DNA of 64,000 bases from Acidovorax sp. 1608163 (GTDB taxonomy: Bacteria; Pseudomonadota; Gammaproteobacteria; Burkholderiales; Burkholderiaceae_C), in the NCBI RefSeq assembly GCF_003669015.1, contig NZ_CP033069.1:375001-439000 (forward strand). Reading direction: 5' to 3'. The notes under the pieces are model-generated. The model was not told the DNA's origin. It worked only from the letters and a program-made list of their open reading frames with translations, and made no database searches. The translations under genes were made by a program, and so were the position numbers. Shown piece after piece: positions 1 through 11,464 of the stretch; position 1 is the first letter of the stretch, and every line of letters starts with the position of its first letter.

Positions 1-2208
<2,208 letters not shown>

Positions 2209-2359
2209 ATAACTTTGATAGCCAACGCTCAAGCAGTCATGCTTGTGTGAAAAGCTCAAAGATTGTTATGCCAAGTTGACGCAGTCAAAACACATAAAAT
2301 CTGATTCCAAACTCTATGAATTCGCCAGGCTGTTCCACGAACAGCCCAGCACCAAGTTA

Positions 2360-2474
2360 TGCCTGATGACCATAGCAAGTTGGTACCACTCCTTCCCATC
2401 CCGAACAGGACAGTGAAACGACTTTGCGCCGATGATAGTGCGGGTTCCCGTGTGAAAGTAGGTCATCGTCAGGC
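2360..2474 (+). rRNA. rrf: 5S ribosomal RNA
   Basis: A 5S rRNA of about 115 nt, from TGCCTGATGACC to GTCATCGTCAGGC, whose ends pair as helix I. The conserved CCCATCCCGAACAGGACAGT segment lies in the middle. It follows the 23S gene after a 150 nt spacer that contains no tRNA and belongs to the same transcript. Confidence 0.95.
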
Positions 2475-2480
2475 TCTTAT

Positions 2481-2532
2481 AGCCCCAATACCCCCCAGTC
2501 CCAACGGATTGGGGGGTTTTGCGTTTGGGGCT
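2481..2532 (+). terminator. rRNA operon terminator
   Basis: A two-level hairpin. The outer arms are AGCCCCAA and TTGGGGCT; the inner arms are CCCCCCA (2491-2497) and TGGGGGG (2510-2516), the latter followed by TTTT. It begins 6 nt after the 5S gene and ends the rrn transcript before the oppositely oriented gene at 2694-3458. The stretch 2533-2693 shows no gene. Confidence 0.85.
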
Positions 2533-2693
2533 ATCGAAATGAACACTATCCCCAACCGCTGATGGCCACACGCTAGCGTTGCTCTCGTGGCTGCTTCTCG
2601 GGTACCCAACACCCTCGCCTTTGGACGCCTGCACCAAGTAAGCCATATCGCTTGTTCTGTGTACTCGTTGTGTCGGGGCTGCGGACAGCTCAA

Positions 2694-3458
2694 TCAGCTT
2701 CGCCTCACCCCATCAGCAAAAACAGCCAATTCGCCAGCGTTGAAGGCGATCCAGCGCTCGTTGTTGGTCAGCGGCGCTGTGACGATGATGGCCACACGGT
2801 CTGTGGGTTGCGTTTCTTTGGCGAAGTCAATGCGTACATCTTCGTCAGACAGTTGCGCCTCGCTGAAGGGGTGCTGGCGCTCGATGTAATGAAGCTGGGT
2901 TGTGGCGTGGGCCCACAAGGCCTCACCATTGGAGAGCAAGCAATTGAACGTCCCATGGGGCGCAATGTAGCGTGTGAGCTCTTTGAGAGTCAGTGTGAGC
3001 TCGTCAATCGGTGGCAAGCAGGCATGTGACTTGGCCAACTCCTGCATCAGCCAACAAAAAACATGTTCGCTGTCGGTGTTGCCCACGGGATGGAAATGGG
3101 AGTGCAACCGGGGGCGGAAGTCTTTCAGATCGCCGTTGTGGGCAAACACCCAATAGCGCCCCCACAGCTCGCGCACGAAAGGGTGGCAGTTTTGCAGGGC
3201 GACCACGCCCTGGGTGGCCTTGCGGATGTGGGCAATGACGTTGCGGCTTTTGATGGGATAACGCCGAATCAGGTCTGCAATCGGCGAATCCACCGCAGGC
3301 AAATGGTCCACAAAGTGCCTGAGGCCCCGATCTTCAAAAAATGCGATGCCCCAGCCGTCGGAGTGGTCGGCGGTGTTGCCGCCCCGTTGGGCAAAGCCCT
3401 TGAAACTGAAAGTCACGTCCGTGGGCGTGTTGGAGTTCATTCCCAGCAGTTGGCACAT
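2694..3458 (-). CDS. yafJ: Class II glutamine amidotransferase, YafJ family
   Basis: An N-terminal-nucleophile glutaminase-type amidotransferase of 254 aa, the same length as E. coli YafJ (255 aa). The family's catalytic cysteine is residue 2 (MCQLLGMNSNTPTDV start). Further YafJ/GATase_4 signatures are QRGGNTADHSDGWGIAF (near 27-43), HIRKATQG, NCHPF and FAHNGDL. The acceptor substrate of this family is unknown. It is the last gene of a minus-strand run, 18 bp after the DHA2 exporter stop, and converges on the rrn operon. Glutaminase fold is secure; physiological role is not. Confidence 0.9.
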   Translation of the reverse strand: MCQLLGMNSNTPTDVTFSFKGFAQRGGNTADHSDGWGIAFFEDRGLRHFVDHLPAVDSPIADLIRRYPIKSRNVIAHIRKATQGVVALQNCHPFVRELWGRYWVFAHNGDLKDFRPRLHSHFHPVGNTDSEHVFCWLMQELAKSHACLPPIDELTLTLKELTRYIAPHGTFNCLLSNGEALWAHATTQLHYIERQHPFSEAQLSDEDVRIDFAKETQPTDRVAIIVTAPLTNNERWIAFNAGELAVFADGVRRS

Positions 3459-3476
3459 GATGAGCGCGATTAAATG

Positions 3477-4954
3477 TTAGTTTGCAGATTTTGGGTCGGC
3501 TGCGGGTTTTTCTCGCAATTGCCACGCGGCCACCATGGCGATCAGGCACAGCGCGGCCAGCATGAGGAAGGTCTCTCCGAAGGCTGCGACCCTTTGGGGA
3601 TTGCTGGGGCCTAGCGACAAGGATGCGCCATGGGCGGCGATGCGCCACTCCAGAACAATGCCGCACAGGCTCACGCCAGCTGCGCCACCGAGCATGCGCA
3701 CAAAGCCGATAGCGCTGGAACCTTGAGAAATCAGCGCCTTGTCCAGCGGGCGCATGGCTCCCAGGTTGAGCGAGGGAAGAATGAAGCCCAGGCCAATGCG
3801 CCCGAGGATGGCGAATGCGATAAGCATCCACAGCGTGGACTGCAAGCCGATCAGCAGCATGAGCGCGAACGAGGCGGCTAGCAGTGCCAGGCCCGCACTG
3901 ACCAGGACATGGGTGGGATGGCGGTCTGCCAGGCGGCCCACCCAGGCAATGGTGATGGCCAAAACAATGCCTGCCGGCAGCATCAACGTGCCCACGTGCG
4001 AGGGAGTGAGCTCCAGCCCCAGCTGCATGAACACCGGCAGCAGATAGGTGGAGCCAAACAGGGCGGTGCCGTAGATAAAGGCCACGATGCTGCCCATCGC
4101 AAATTGGCGAAATTGGAAGAGCCGTAAATCCATCAACGGCTTTTTTCCCAAGCTCGCCATGCGCTTTTGCCAGGCGATGAACCCGAAAAAGGCTCCCACC
4201 GCCACTAGCAGCAAGACGCCCGCTTCCGCGCCCGTGCCGCCATGCAGCGACACCAGCCCGTTGAGCAAGCACAAGGTCCCCACTGTGCCCAGTAGCAGGC
4301 CGCGCCAGTCCAGCCCTTCACCGGATCGATTGGCAGGAACTCCCCCGGGGCTGTCATGGGCACAAACCGGTAGGCCAGCCAGATGGAGGCCAGGCACAGC
4401 GGCACCACCATGAAGAAGATGGAGCGCCAGCCGAACCAGTCGACCAGCAGGCCGCCAATGCTGGGGCCAATCGCTGGTGCCAGCACCACCCCCATGCCAA
4501 AGATACCGCTGGCGCGGCCTTGTTCATGGGGCTGAAATGCATAAAGAATGATGACGGCAGGAATGGGCTGCACGACCCCGGCGGCCAGGCCTTCTGCCAC
4601 GCGGGCCAGCAAGACCAGGCCAAAATTCTGTGCCAACCCACCCCCTACGCCACCGAGCAGCAGGATGAGCATGGCGCCCACATACGTAGCCCGGTACCCA
4701 TAGCGAGCCAACAGCCACGGGGTGGTCAGCATGGACACGGTGGTGGCGACCATGAAGCCAGAGGTCACCCATTGGGCGCGCTCTTGTCCCAGCGTGAAGT
4801 AATGGCTCATGTCCGGGATGGCCACATTCACAATGGTGGACGACATGATGGAGGCCATGGTGCCCACCATCACCGAAAGCAGCAGCAACCACCGATAGCG
4901 TTGGCCGTAGCGTTCTTTCAATACGGCCAGCGAGCTGGATGGTTGCGTGTCCAT
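3477..4954 (-). pseudogene. DHA2 (EmrB/QacA) family MFS transporter, frameshifted
   Basis: A proton-driven multidrug-type exporter of the 14-helix DHA2 family. The N-terminal part (from ATG at 4954) has the typical TIVNVAIPDMS and QWVTSGFMVA motifs and helices to about residue 210. The C-terminal part continues in another frame from LDWRGLLLGTVGTLCLLNG to the stop at 3477. Joining the frames needs one extra base and gives about 492 aa, a normal family length. The switch falls at or next to the C run at 4342-4346 (TCCCCCGGGG on the plus strand), so a missing C there is the simplest explanation. Four other genes here show the same kind of defect, so a sequencing undercall is more likely than true loss. 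It lies 23 bp after the tautomerase gene. Confidence 0.85.
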
Positions 4955-4977
4955 GGAAATCCCGGTCAGGGTGGGGG

Positions 4978-5166
4978 TTAGCTGCGCTCAGTCCACAGCG
5001 TTCCGCCGGTGGCCCAGTTTTCCCGCTTCACATCGGTAATGAGAATGTCGACTGACTCGGGCGAGCCGCCCAGAATTTCGACCGAGACGCGGGTGATTTC
5101 TGCGACGAGCTTTTTTTTCTGCTCGATCGTGCGGCCTTCCATCATTTCGATGTGATAGGTGGGCAT
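4978..5166 (-). CDS. 4-oxalocrotonate tautomerase family protein
   Basis: A 62-residue tautomerase. The family's catalytic base Pro-1 follows the initiator (MPTYHIEMMEGRT), and KKKLVAEITR and the ESVDILITDV strand follow, as in 4-OT/DmpI-like proteins. The start at 5166 is fixed by the need for Pro-1 and by an AAAGGAC ribosome site just upstream; the open frame extends further 5' but that part is not protein-like. It keto-enol-isomerises small oxo acids; the substrate cannot be told from sequence. It is probably cotranscribed with the downstream DHA2 exporter (23 bp gap). Confidence 0.92.
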   Translation of the reverse strand: MPTYHIEMMEGRTIEQKKKLVAEITRVSVEILGGSPESVDILITDVKRENWATGGTLWTERS

Positions 5167-5224
5167 GGGGGAGTCCTTTCGGGTTGAAAACGCTAAAGGC
5201 CCATCATATCGGCGTGGTCCGTGC

Positions 5225-5467
5225 CTAGTGCCCACTCGGGTTTGTCTTGGCTGGCCCGCCACCCTGTGGCGGGTGGGCCCGGGTGGCGCAGGCGGGGCAC
5301 AGGCAGGCCCTACCTTGCGAAGCTTGGGGGATGGCCTGCAATGCCGTGGGCTCAATGGGGGTCGCGGTGCACCAGCACGCCTCAATGCCCAGCCCCGCTT
5401 CCATGGCGCACTGGTTGCTTTGGCCGCACAGGGGGCACGACGATGGGTCTGGGGTCACGGCGTTCAA
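5225..5467 (-). CDS. Cysteine-rich CWC-motif protein
   Basis: A small 80-residue protein with CPLCGQSNQC near residues 11-20, CWC at about 32-34 and CLCPAC near 56-61, matching the cysteine-rich CWC family of putative metal-binding proteins. The C-terminal tail is proline/glycine rich and lacks obvious structure. No function is known for the family. It lies 58 bp upstream of the tautomerase gene on the same strand and may share its transcript. Confidence 0.8.
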   Translation of the reverse strand: MNAVTPDPSSCPLCGQSNQCAMEAGLGIEACWCTATPIEPTALQAIPQASQGRACLCPACATRAHPPQGGGPAKTNPSGH

Positions 5468-5554
5468 TCGGGATGAGGGGGAGAGGGCTCGTGCAGTGTA
5501 GGGGGGCTGGCGTGCTTTTTTGCCAGCCCTCGGCCGAGGGGGCCGTGCCCGGTG

Positions 5555-7161
5555 TCAGGCCGCGATGGACAACGCAGCGCCGGGATGGCGCTGCAGCCGG
5601 CCGGTGTCTGCATTGCCCAAACTGAACACCGCCACGGCCTGCACCAGTTGAGTGGCCTGGGATTCCAGCGAACCTGTGGCGGCGGCGGCTTCTTCCACCA
5701 GGGCGGCATTTTGCTGGGTGACCTGGTCCATTTGGGCGATGGCCCGGTTCACCTGCTCCAGGCCGCCCGTCTGTTCCTGGCTGGCCGCGCTGATCTCGCC
5801 CACGATGTGGGTCACGCGCTGCACGCCGCTCACGACGTCGCGGATGACGGTCCCGGCTTCTTCCACCAGGCGGTTGCCCGCGTCCACTTGCTGCACCGAG
5901 TCGTCGATCAGCCCCTTGATCTCCTTGGCCGCCGCCGCACTGCGCTGGGCCAGGGTGCGGACCTCGCCAGCCACTACGGCAAAGCCTCGCCCCTGCTCGC
6001 CTGCGCGGGCGGCTTCCACGGCCGCGTTCAGGGCCAGGATGTTGGTTTGGAAGGCAATGCCATCGATGACCGAGATGATGTCCACGATTTTGCGGGAGGC
6101 GGTGTGGATGCCGCCCATCGTGCTCACCACATTGCCCACCACGGTGCCACCCCGTTGGGCCAGGCTGGAGGCGTCTTGTGCCAGTTGGTTGGCCTGCCGG
6201 GCGTTGTCCGCGTTTTGCCGCACGGTTGCGGTCATCTGCTCCATGGACGCAGCCGTCTCTTGCAGCGCACTGGCCTGCTCTTCCGTGCGGCTGGACAGGT
6301 CCAGATTGCCCCGCGCAATTTCGCTGGAGGCCAGCGCAATCGTCTCTGCCCCTGGCGCACTTGCCCGACGGTGGAGCGCAGTTGCTCGCTCATGGCGTCC
6401 AGTGCGCGCAGCAGTTGGCCGGTTTCGTCGCGGGCGCTGGCAGCGGCACCGGCCTGCGTGCTCAGGTCGCCACTGGCCACCGTCTGGGCCACCACCACGG
6501 CGCGGTGCAGGGGGCGGGTGATGCTGCGGGTGATGATGTACGCCAGAGCCGTAGCGGTGAGCAGTGCCAACGCGCCCAGGCTGATCATGAGCACGCGGCC
6601 CCGGGTGTAGCCGCTTTGCACGTTCGCTGCGGCGGTATTGATGCTGGCGCGCTGCTGGTCCAGCAGGGCTTGCAGGCTGTCCAGATAAGCCGCGCCTGCG
6701 GGGCGGAAATCGCTGTTGAAGCGTTTTTCTGCCTCCTCGGCCTGACCATCGGCTTTGGCTTTGTTCACCGCGTCGCGTGCTGCAATGTAGCGCTGGCGGG
6801 CTTGCGACAACGTGGCAAACAGAGCCTTTTCCTCGGGCGTCTCCAGCAGGGCCTCGATTTGCTTTTGCTGCTCTGTGGAGTTGCGCGAGGCCTCTGCGTT
6901 TTCAGGGGCGAAGAAGGTGGCCAGAGACGGATCGGAGCTCTTGGCCACTGCGGTGGTGCGGCGCACGCTGGTGTGGATGGTGCGGTACCAGTCGGAGACC
7001 AGGCGCTCCTTGGTCAGCGGCCGCTCCATCATGGCGTCGGTCTCGCTGGCAATGGCCTGCAGCTGCCAGATGCCGATGCCCAAAATGGCCGCCGTGAGGA
7101 AAATCACGGCAGAAAACGCCAGTGCCAAGCGGCTGCCGATGGAGAGGTGGTGGATGTGCAT
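5555..7161 (-). pseudogene. Methyl-accepting chemotaxis protein, frameshifted
   Basis: A transmembrane chemoreceptor. An N-terminal helix (about 10-30) is followed by a periplasmic four-helix-bundle domain, a second helix near 190-215 ([18 protein letters not shown]), HAMP, and the cytoplasmic signalling hairpin, including the kinase-contact segment [20 protein letters not shown]. It has a short TGRL-rich C-terminus and no NWETF pentapeptide. The first 280 codons (from ATG 7161) and the last 230 are in different frames. One extra base in the run CCCC at 6349-6352 restores [19 protein letters not shown] and a 535 aa protein. A single-base undercall is the likely cause. It responds to an unknown ligand and signals through CheA/CheW, which are not in this window. 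Confidence 0.88.
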
Positions 7162-7318
7162 GTCGAATCAAGGGTGGTTACTCACTTCTATTTTCGACAT
7201 CCTCCATTTCAAACTTGAGGTGCACCGCGCGTTTGCCAGAGTACTTGTCTTTTAAATGCCACGCAGGCCGCGTTGGCTGTGCGGGTGGATTGGGGCGATG
7301 GGCTGTATGCGCTATTCA

Positions 7319-7372
7319 TAAAAATAGCTGCTAGCGCTTTATTTATAAGCGCTAGCAGCTATTGTTTTTATA
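7319..7372. repeat. Palindromic element copy 1 (intergenic)
   Basis: The most perfect copy of the dispersed element: 17 bp arms (7323-7339 and 7347-7363) with a 7 nt AT loop, flanked by T-rich and A-rich runs on both sides. It lies 9 bp beyond the glcB stop. Because a U run follows the hairpin in both directions, it would work as an intrinsic terminator for glcB. Confidence 0.9.
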
Positions 7373-7380
7373 GTGGCCTC

Positions 7381-9588
7381 TTACTTTGCAGAGGCCTTCA
7401 CCTTCAGGCGCCAGGCATGCAGCAGCGGTTCGGTGTAGCCGCTGGGCTGCTCCTTGCCTTTGAAGACCAGATCGCACGCAGCCTGGTAGGCCATGCTGGT
7501 GTCGAAGTGGCCGGCCATGGGCTGGTAGAGCGCATCGCCAGCGTTTTGCTTGTCCACCTTGGCGGCCATGCGCTCGAAGGTTTCGCGCACTTGGGCCTCG
7601 GTCACCACGCCGTGGTGCAGCCAGTTGGCCATGTGTTGGCTGCTGATGCGCAGCGTGGCGCGGTCTTCCATCAGGCCCACGTCGTTGATGTCGGGCACCT
7701 TCGAGCAGCCCACGCCCTGGTCCACCCAGCGCACCACGTAGCCCAGAATGCCCTGGGCGTTGTTGTCCAGCTCTTGCTGCTTTTCGGCCTCCGTCCAGTT
7801 CGGGGTGCCAGTGACGGGGATGGTCAGCAGGCCGGTCAGCAGGTTGTCGCGCTCGGCGTTCACGTCGGTCTTTTCCAGCTCGATCTGGATGTCGCTCACC
7901 TTGACCTGGTGATAGTGCAGCGCGTGCAACGTGGCGCCCGTGGGGCTGGGCACCCAGGCGGTGTTGGCACCGGCCTTGGGGTGGCCAATCTTCTGCTTGA
8001 GCATCTCGGCCATCAGGTCGGGCATGGCCCACATGCCCTTGCCGATCTGCGCCTTGCCGCGCAGGCCACAGCTCAGGCCCACCAGCACGTTGTTCTTCTC
8101 GTACGACTGGATCCAGGCGCTGGTCTTCATGTCGCCCTTGCGGATCATCGGGCCGGCCAGCATGGCGGTGTGCATCTCGTCGCCGGTGCGGTCCAGGAAG
8201 CCGGTGTTGATGAAGGCCACGCGGCTCGATGCGGCGGCAATGCAGGCCTTGAGGTTGACGGAGGTGCGGCGCTCTTCGTCCATGATGCCCAGCTTGACGG
8301 TGCTGTCGGGCAGGCCCAGCAGCTTCTCGACGCGGCCGAAGAGTTCAGCGGCAAAGCCCACTTCGGCGGGGCCGTGCATCTTGGGCTTGACGATGTAGAC
8401 GCTGCCCTTGCGGGAGTTGCGGATGCCGTTTTGTCCATGGCCCTGCAGGTCGTGCAGTGCAATCGCCGTGGTCACCACGGCATCCATGATGCCTTCGGGG
8501 ATTTCGCGCACAGCACCTTGCGCGTCGGTCCAGAGGATGGCCGGGTTCGTCATCAGGTGGCCCACATTGCGCAGGAACATCAGCGAGCGGCCATGCAGGC
8601 GCACTTCTCCGCCTTGGGGGGCCGTGTAAACACGGTCAGGGTTCAGCCCGCGTGTGAAGGTCTTGCCGCCCTTGGCAACCTGCTCGGTCAGCGTGGCCTG
8701 GATGATGCCCAGCCAGTTGCTGTAGCCCAGCACCTTGTCCTCGGCGTCCACGGCGGCCACGGAATCTTCCAGGTCCAGGATGGTGGACAGGGCCGCTTCG
8801 AGCACCAGGTCGCTTACGCCCGCGGCGTCGGTCTGGCCGATGGGCGTTGCGCGGTCGATCTGGATGTCCAGGTGCAGGCCGTTGTGCTGCAGCAGCACCG
8901 ACGACGGCGTGGCGGCATCGCCCTGGTAGCCCTTGAACTGCGACGCGTCCTTGAGGCCTGTGGTGCTGCCGTTGGCCAGTGACACGACCAGATGGCCGTC
9001 TTCGACGCGGTAGCCGGTGGAGTCCTTGTGCGAGCCGCTGGCCAACGGCGCGGTGTCGTCCAACACCTGGCGTGCAAAGGCGATCACCTTGGCGCCGCGC
9101 ACGGGGTTGTAGCCCTTGCCCTTTTCCGCACCGCCTTCTTCGCTGATGGCATCCGTGCCATACAGCGCGTCATACAGGCTGCCCCAGCGGGCGTTGGCGG
9201 CATTCAGCGCATAGCGCGCGTTCAGGATGGGCACCACCAGCTGCGGACCGGCCTGGGTGGCCAGCTCGTCGTCCACGTTGGCGGTGGTCGCCTTCACCTC
9301 GACTGGCTGGGGCACCAGGTAGCCGATCTTTTCGAGAAAGCTGCGGTAAGCCACCATGTTCTGGATGGGGCCGGGGTTGGCCTTGTGCCAGGTGTCCAGC
9401 TCGGTCTGCAGGCGGTCGCGCTCGGCCAGCAGGGCGATGTTGCGGGGGGCCAGGTCGGCCACGATGGCATCAAAGCCCTTCCAGAAGGCGGCGGCATCGA
9501 CCCCCGTGCCGGGCAGCACCTTGTCTTCGACAAAGCGGAACAGGGAGTTGGCCACTTGCAGGCCGTGGACGGTGGTGCGATCGGTCAT
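7381..9588 (-). CDS. glcB: Malate synthase G
   Basis: Condenses glyoxylate with acetyl-CoA to malate (glyoxylate and glycolate metabolism, cytoplasm). The 735 aa length is typical of the monomeric G isoform. Diagnostic segments are the N-terminal [13 protein letters not shown], the TIM-barrel stretch [44 protein letters not shown] and [10 protein letters not shown]. The ATG at 9588 ([10 protein letters not shown]) was chosen over an upstream in-frame ATG because family alignment starts there and GAGG precedes it. It is divergent from a LysR gene, which probably controls it, with a 24 bp palindrome between them. Confidence 0.97.
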   Translation of the reverse strand: MTDRTTVHGLQVANSLFRFVEDKVLPGTGVDAAAFWKGFDAIVADLAPRNIALLAERDRLQTELDTWHKANPGPIQNMVAYRSFLEKIGYLVPQPVEVKATTANVDDELATQAGPQLVVPILNARYALNAANARWGSLYDALYGTDAISEEGGAEKGKGYNPVRGAKVIAFARQVLDDTAPLASGSHKDSTGYRVEDGHLVVSLANGSTTGLKDASQFKGYQGDAATPSSVLLQHNGLHLDIQIDRATPIGQTDAAGVSDLVLEAALSTILDLEDSVAAVDAEDKVLGYSNWLGIIQATLTEQVAKGGKTFTRGLNPDRVYTAPQGGEVRLHGRSLMFLRNVGHLMTNPAILWTDAQGAVREIPEGIMDAVVTTAIALHDLQGHGQNGIRNSRKGSVYIVKPKMHGPAEVGFAAELFGRVEKLLGLPDSTVKLGIMDEERRTSVNLKACIAAASSRVAFINTGFLDRTGDEMHTAMLAGPMIRKGDMKTSAWIQSYEKNNVLVGLSCGLRGKAQIGKGMWAMPDLMAEMLKQKIGHPKAGANTAWVPSPTGATLHALHYHQVKVSDIQIELEKTDVNAERDNLLTGLLTIPVTGTPNWTEAEKQQELDNNAQGILGYVVRWVDQGVGCSKVPDINDVGLMEDRATLRISSQHMANWLHHGVVTEAQVRETFERMAAKVDKQNAGDALYQPMAGHFDTSMAYQAACDLVFKGKEQPSGYTEPLLHAWRLKVKASAK

Positions 9589-9689
9589 GGTGCTTGCCTC
9601 TAGCGATGGTTGCAATGGTTGAAAGGAGGATCTTTCCCAGTTGCCAGGGGGGCATGGGGAACAGCTTGTGGGCCACTGTATTGCAAATG

Positions 9690-9713
9690 TTTGACGATAT
9701 AAAGATCATCAAA
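9690..9713. promoter_or_regulatory. Candidate LysR operator between glcB and lysR
   Basis: An interrupted palindrome: TTTGACGAT, 6 nt, ATCATCAAA (8 of 9 positions pair). Its size and the T-N11-A pattern suit a LysR-type regulator site. It sits about 100 bp upstream of the glcB start and 37 bp upstream of the lysR start, where such a protein would control both. Inferred from sequence only. Confidence 0.5.
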
Positions 9714-9750
9714 ATCTCAAAACCAATGACTTTTATGCAAAAGTGAGGCC

Positions 9751-10671
9751 ATGGACAAACTCAAAGCGTTTGAATCGTTCGTGTCGGTGGCCACACGCGG
9801 CAGCCTCACCGCAGCGGCCAAGGCCGAGGGCGTGGCCCCGGCCATCATGGGCCGCCGCCTGGATGCGCTGGAGGCCCACCTGGGCGTGAAGCTGCTGGTG
9901 CGCACCACGCGGCGCATCAGCCTCACGCACGAGGGCAGTGCCTTCCTGGAGGACTGCCAGCGCATGCTGTCGGACGTGGCGAATGCCGAGGCCAGCGTCT
10001 CTGCGGGCGGGGTGAAAGCCACGGGGCAACTGCGCATCACCGCCCCGGCAGGTTTTGGCCGCCGCCATGTGGCTCCGCTGGTGCCGCGCTTTCGTGAGTT
10101 GCACCCGGATGTGACCATCTCCCTGAACCTCAGCGACCGCGTGGTGGACATGGCGGGCGAGGGCTACGACTGCGCCGTGCGCGTGGGGGACCTGCCCGAT
10201 TCGTCCCTGGTGAGCGTGCGCATTGCCGACAACCGCCGCCTGTGTGTGGCCACGCCCGCCTATTTGCAGCGCCACGGCACGCCCCGCCACCCGAGCGAGC
10301 TGGTGCAGTTTGACTGCCTCACGCTCTCCAGCGAAGCCTCGCAAGTGCGTGGCTGGGCGTTCCGCATCCCAGCTGAGGGCGGCCATGAGGTGCTGCACCT
10401 CAAGCCCGGCGGCCCGCTGGATTGCTCCGACGGCCAGGTGTTGCATGACTGGTGCCTGTCGGGCTACGGCATTGCCTGGCGCAGCACTTGGGAGGTGGAG
10501 TCCGAGATCGCAGCCGGGCGCCTGGTGGAGGTGCTGGGCGAGTTTGCTGCGCCGCCCAACGGCATTTACGTGGTGTTCCCGCAGCGCAAGCACTTGCCCC
10601 TGAGAGTGCGGCTGTGGATCGACTACCTCAAGCAGCAATACGCACGGCCCGCGTTCTGGGAGGGGCGGTGA
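9751..10671 (+). CDS. LysR family transcriptional regulator
   Basis: A 306 aa LysR-type regulator: winged HTH at residues 1-60 (FVSVATRGSLTAAAKAEG) and a type-2 periplasmic-binding-like effector domain from about 90 (TGQLRITAPAGFGRRHVAPL), with the CrgA/DsdC-like core DGQVLHDWCLSGYGIAWRS. Divergent transcription from glcB and the shared palindrome suggest it controls malate synthase, perhaps in response to glyoxylate or glycolate; that ligand is a guess. Its stop lies 72 bp before the NarL-type regulator gene. Confidence 0.93.
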   Translation: MDKLKAFESFVSVATRGSLTAAAKAEGVAPAIMGRRLDALEAHLGVKLLVRTTRRISLTHEGSAFLEDCQRMLSDVANAEASVSAGGVKATGQLRITAPAGFGRRHVAPLVPRFRELHPDVTISLNLSDRVVDMAGEGYDCAVRVGDLPDSSLVSVRIADNRRLCVATPAYLQRHGTPRHPSELVQFDCLTLSSEASQVRGWAFRIPAEGGHEVLHLKPGGPLDCSDGQVLHDWCLSGYGIAWRSTWEVESEIAAGRLVEVLGEFAAPPNGIYVVFPQRKHLPLRVRLWIDYLKQQYARPAFWEGR

Positions 10672-10743
10672 TGCCCCTTCGCGTTCCCCTCCACGCGCCC
10701 CATTTTCCCACCCAGGCCGCCCGCGCCGTGGCAGACTGAGCCC

Positions 10744-11388
10744 ATGTCCGAGCCCACGCTCCTCGTCGCTGACGACCACCCCCTGTTCCGCGCTGCCGTA
10801 CTGCATGTGCTGCGCGAGCGCCTGCCGCAGTTCCGCACACTGGAGGCGGCCAGCGCCGCCACCCTGGGCCAGGCGCTGCAAGAGCACCCCGAGGTGGAGT
10901 TGGTGCTGCTGGACCTGAGCATGCCCGGCACGCGCGGCTTCTCGGCCCTGCTGCATGTGCGCGGCGAATACCCCGAGCTGCCGGTGGTGATCATCTCGTC
11001 CAACGACCACCCGCGCGTCATCCGCCGCGCGCAGCAGTTTGGCGCGGCGGGCTTCATCCCCAAGTCGGCCCCCGCCGAGGCCATGGGCGAAGCGATTGCC
11101 GCCGTGCTCGACGGCGGCAGCTGGTTCCCGCCCATGGCGGCCGAGCGCTCCGAGGCCGACGCCGAGCTGGCCGCACGCCTGGCGCAGCTCACCCCCCAGC
11201 AGTTCCGCGTGCTGCTGTGTTTGGCGGATGGTTTGCTCAACAAACAGATCGCCGCCGAGCTGGGCCTGGCCGAGAACACCGTGAAGGTGCATGTCACCGC
11301 CATCCTGAAGAAGCTGGCTTGCTACAGCCGCACGCAGGCGGCGGTGCTGGTCAAGAGCCTGGAGGCGGAGGGGACGGAGCCCGTTTGA
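10744..11388 (+). CDS. NarL/LuxR family response regulator
   Basis: A 214 aa two-component response regulator. The receiver domain is at 5-120, with acidic pocket DD (10-11), phospho-acceptor Asp57 (VLLDLSMPG) and Lys107 (FIPKSAP). A LuxR-type HTH lies at about 148-206 (LTPQQFRVLLCLADG, NKQIAAELGLAENTVK). The cognate kinase is probably the DctB-like hybrid kinase at 13059-15745, from which it is separated by one gene, and dctA beyond it is a likely target. The family resembles the ErdR/AgmR class of carbon-source regulators. Confidence 0.92.
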   Translation: MSEPTLLVADDHPLFRAAVLHVLRERLPQFRTLEAASAATLGQALQEHPEVELVLLDLSMPGTRGFSALLHVRGEYPELPVVIISSNDHPRVIRRAQQFGAAGFIPKSAPAEAMGEAIAAVLDGGSWFPPMAAERSEADAELAARLAQLTPQQFRVLLCLADGLLNKQIAAELGLAENTVKVHVTAILKKLACYSRTQAAVLVKSLEAEGTEPV

Positions 11389-11398
11389 CGGGGCGGTT

Positions 11399-11453
11399 TT
11401 GATAAAAATAGGCTCTGGCGCACGTAAATTAAGCGCTGGCAGCTATGAAAATA
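11399..11453. repeat. Palindromic element copy 2 (intergenic)
   Basis: A degenerate copy: GGCTCTGGCGC, short AT loop, AAGCGCTGGCAGCTAT, followed by GAAAATAG. It fills the gap between the response-regulator stop (11388) and the GTG start at 11465 and could end the regulator transcript. A TTG inside it gives a spurious longer start for the next gene. Confidence 0.8.
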
Positions 11454-11464
11454 GGAGTGAGGGG

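Noticed and set aside
3477..4954. Programmed frameshift in the DHA2 gene and the four similar cases
   Set aside because: The runs are plain C or G homopolymers without slippery heptamers plus structure, and five unrelated families share the defect.
7319..7372. CRISPR-like repeat reading of the palindromes
   Set aside because: The copies are dispersed over 56 kb, not in tandem with spacers.
7273..8982. 569-codon plus-strand frame
   Set aside because: Antisense to glcB with shadow composition.
9733..11292. 519-codon minus-strand frame
   Set aside because: Antisense to the LysR and response-regulator genes.
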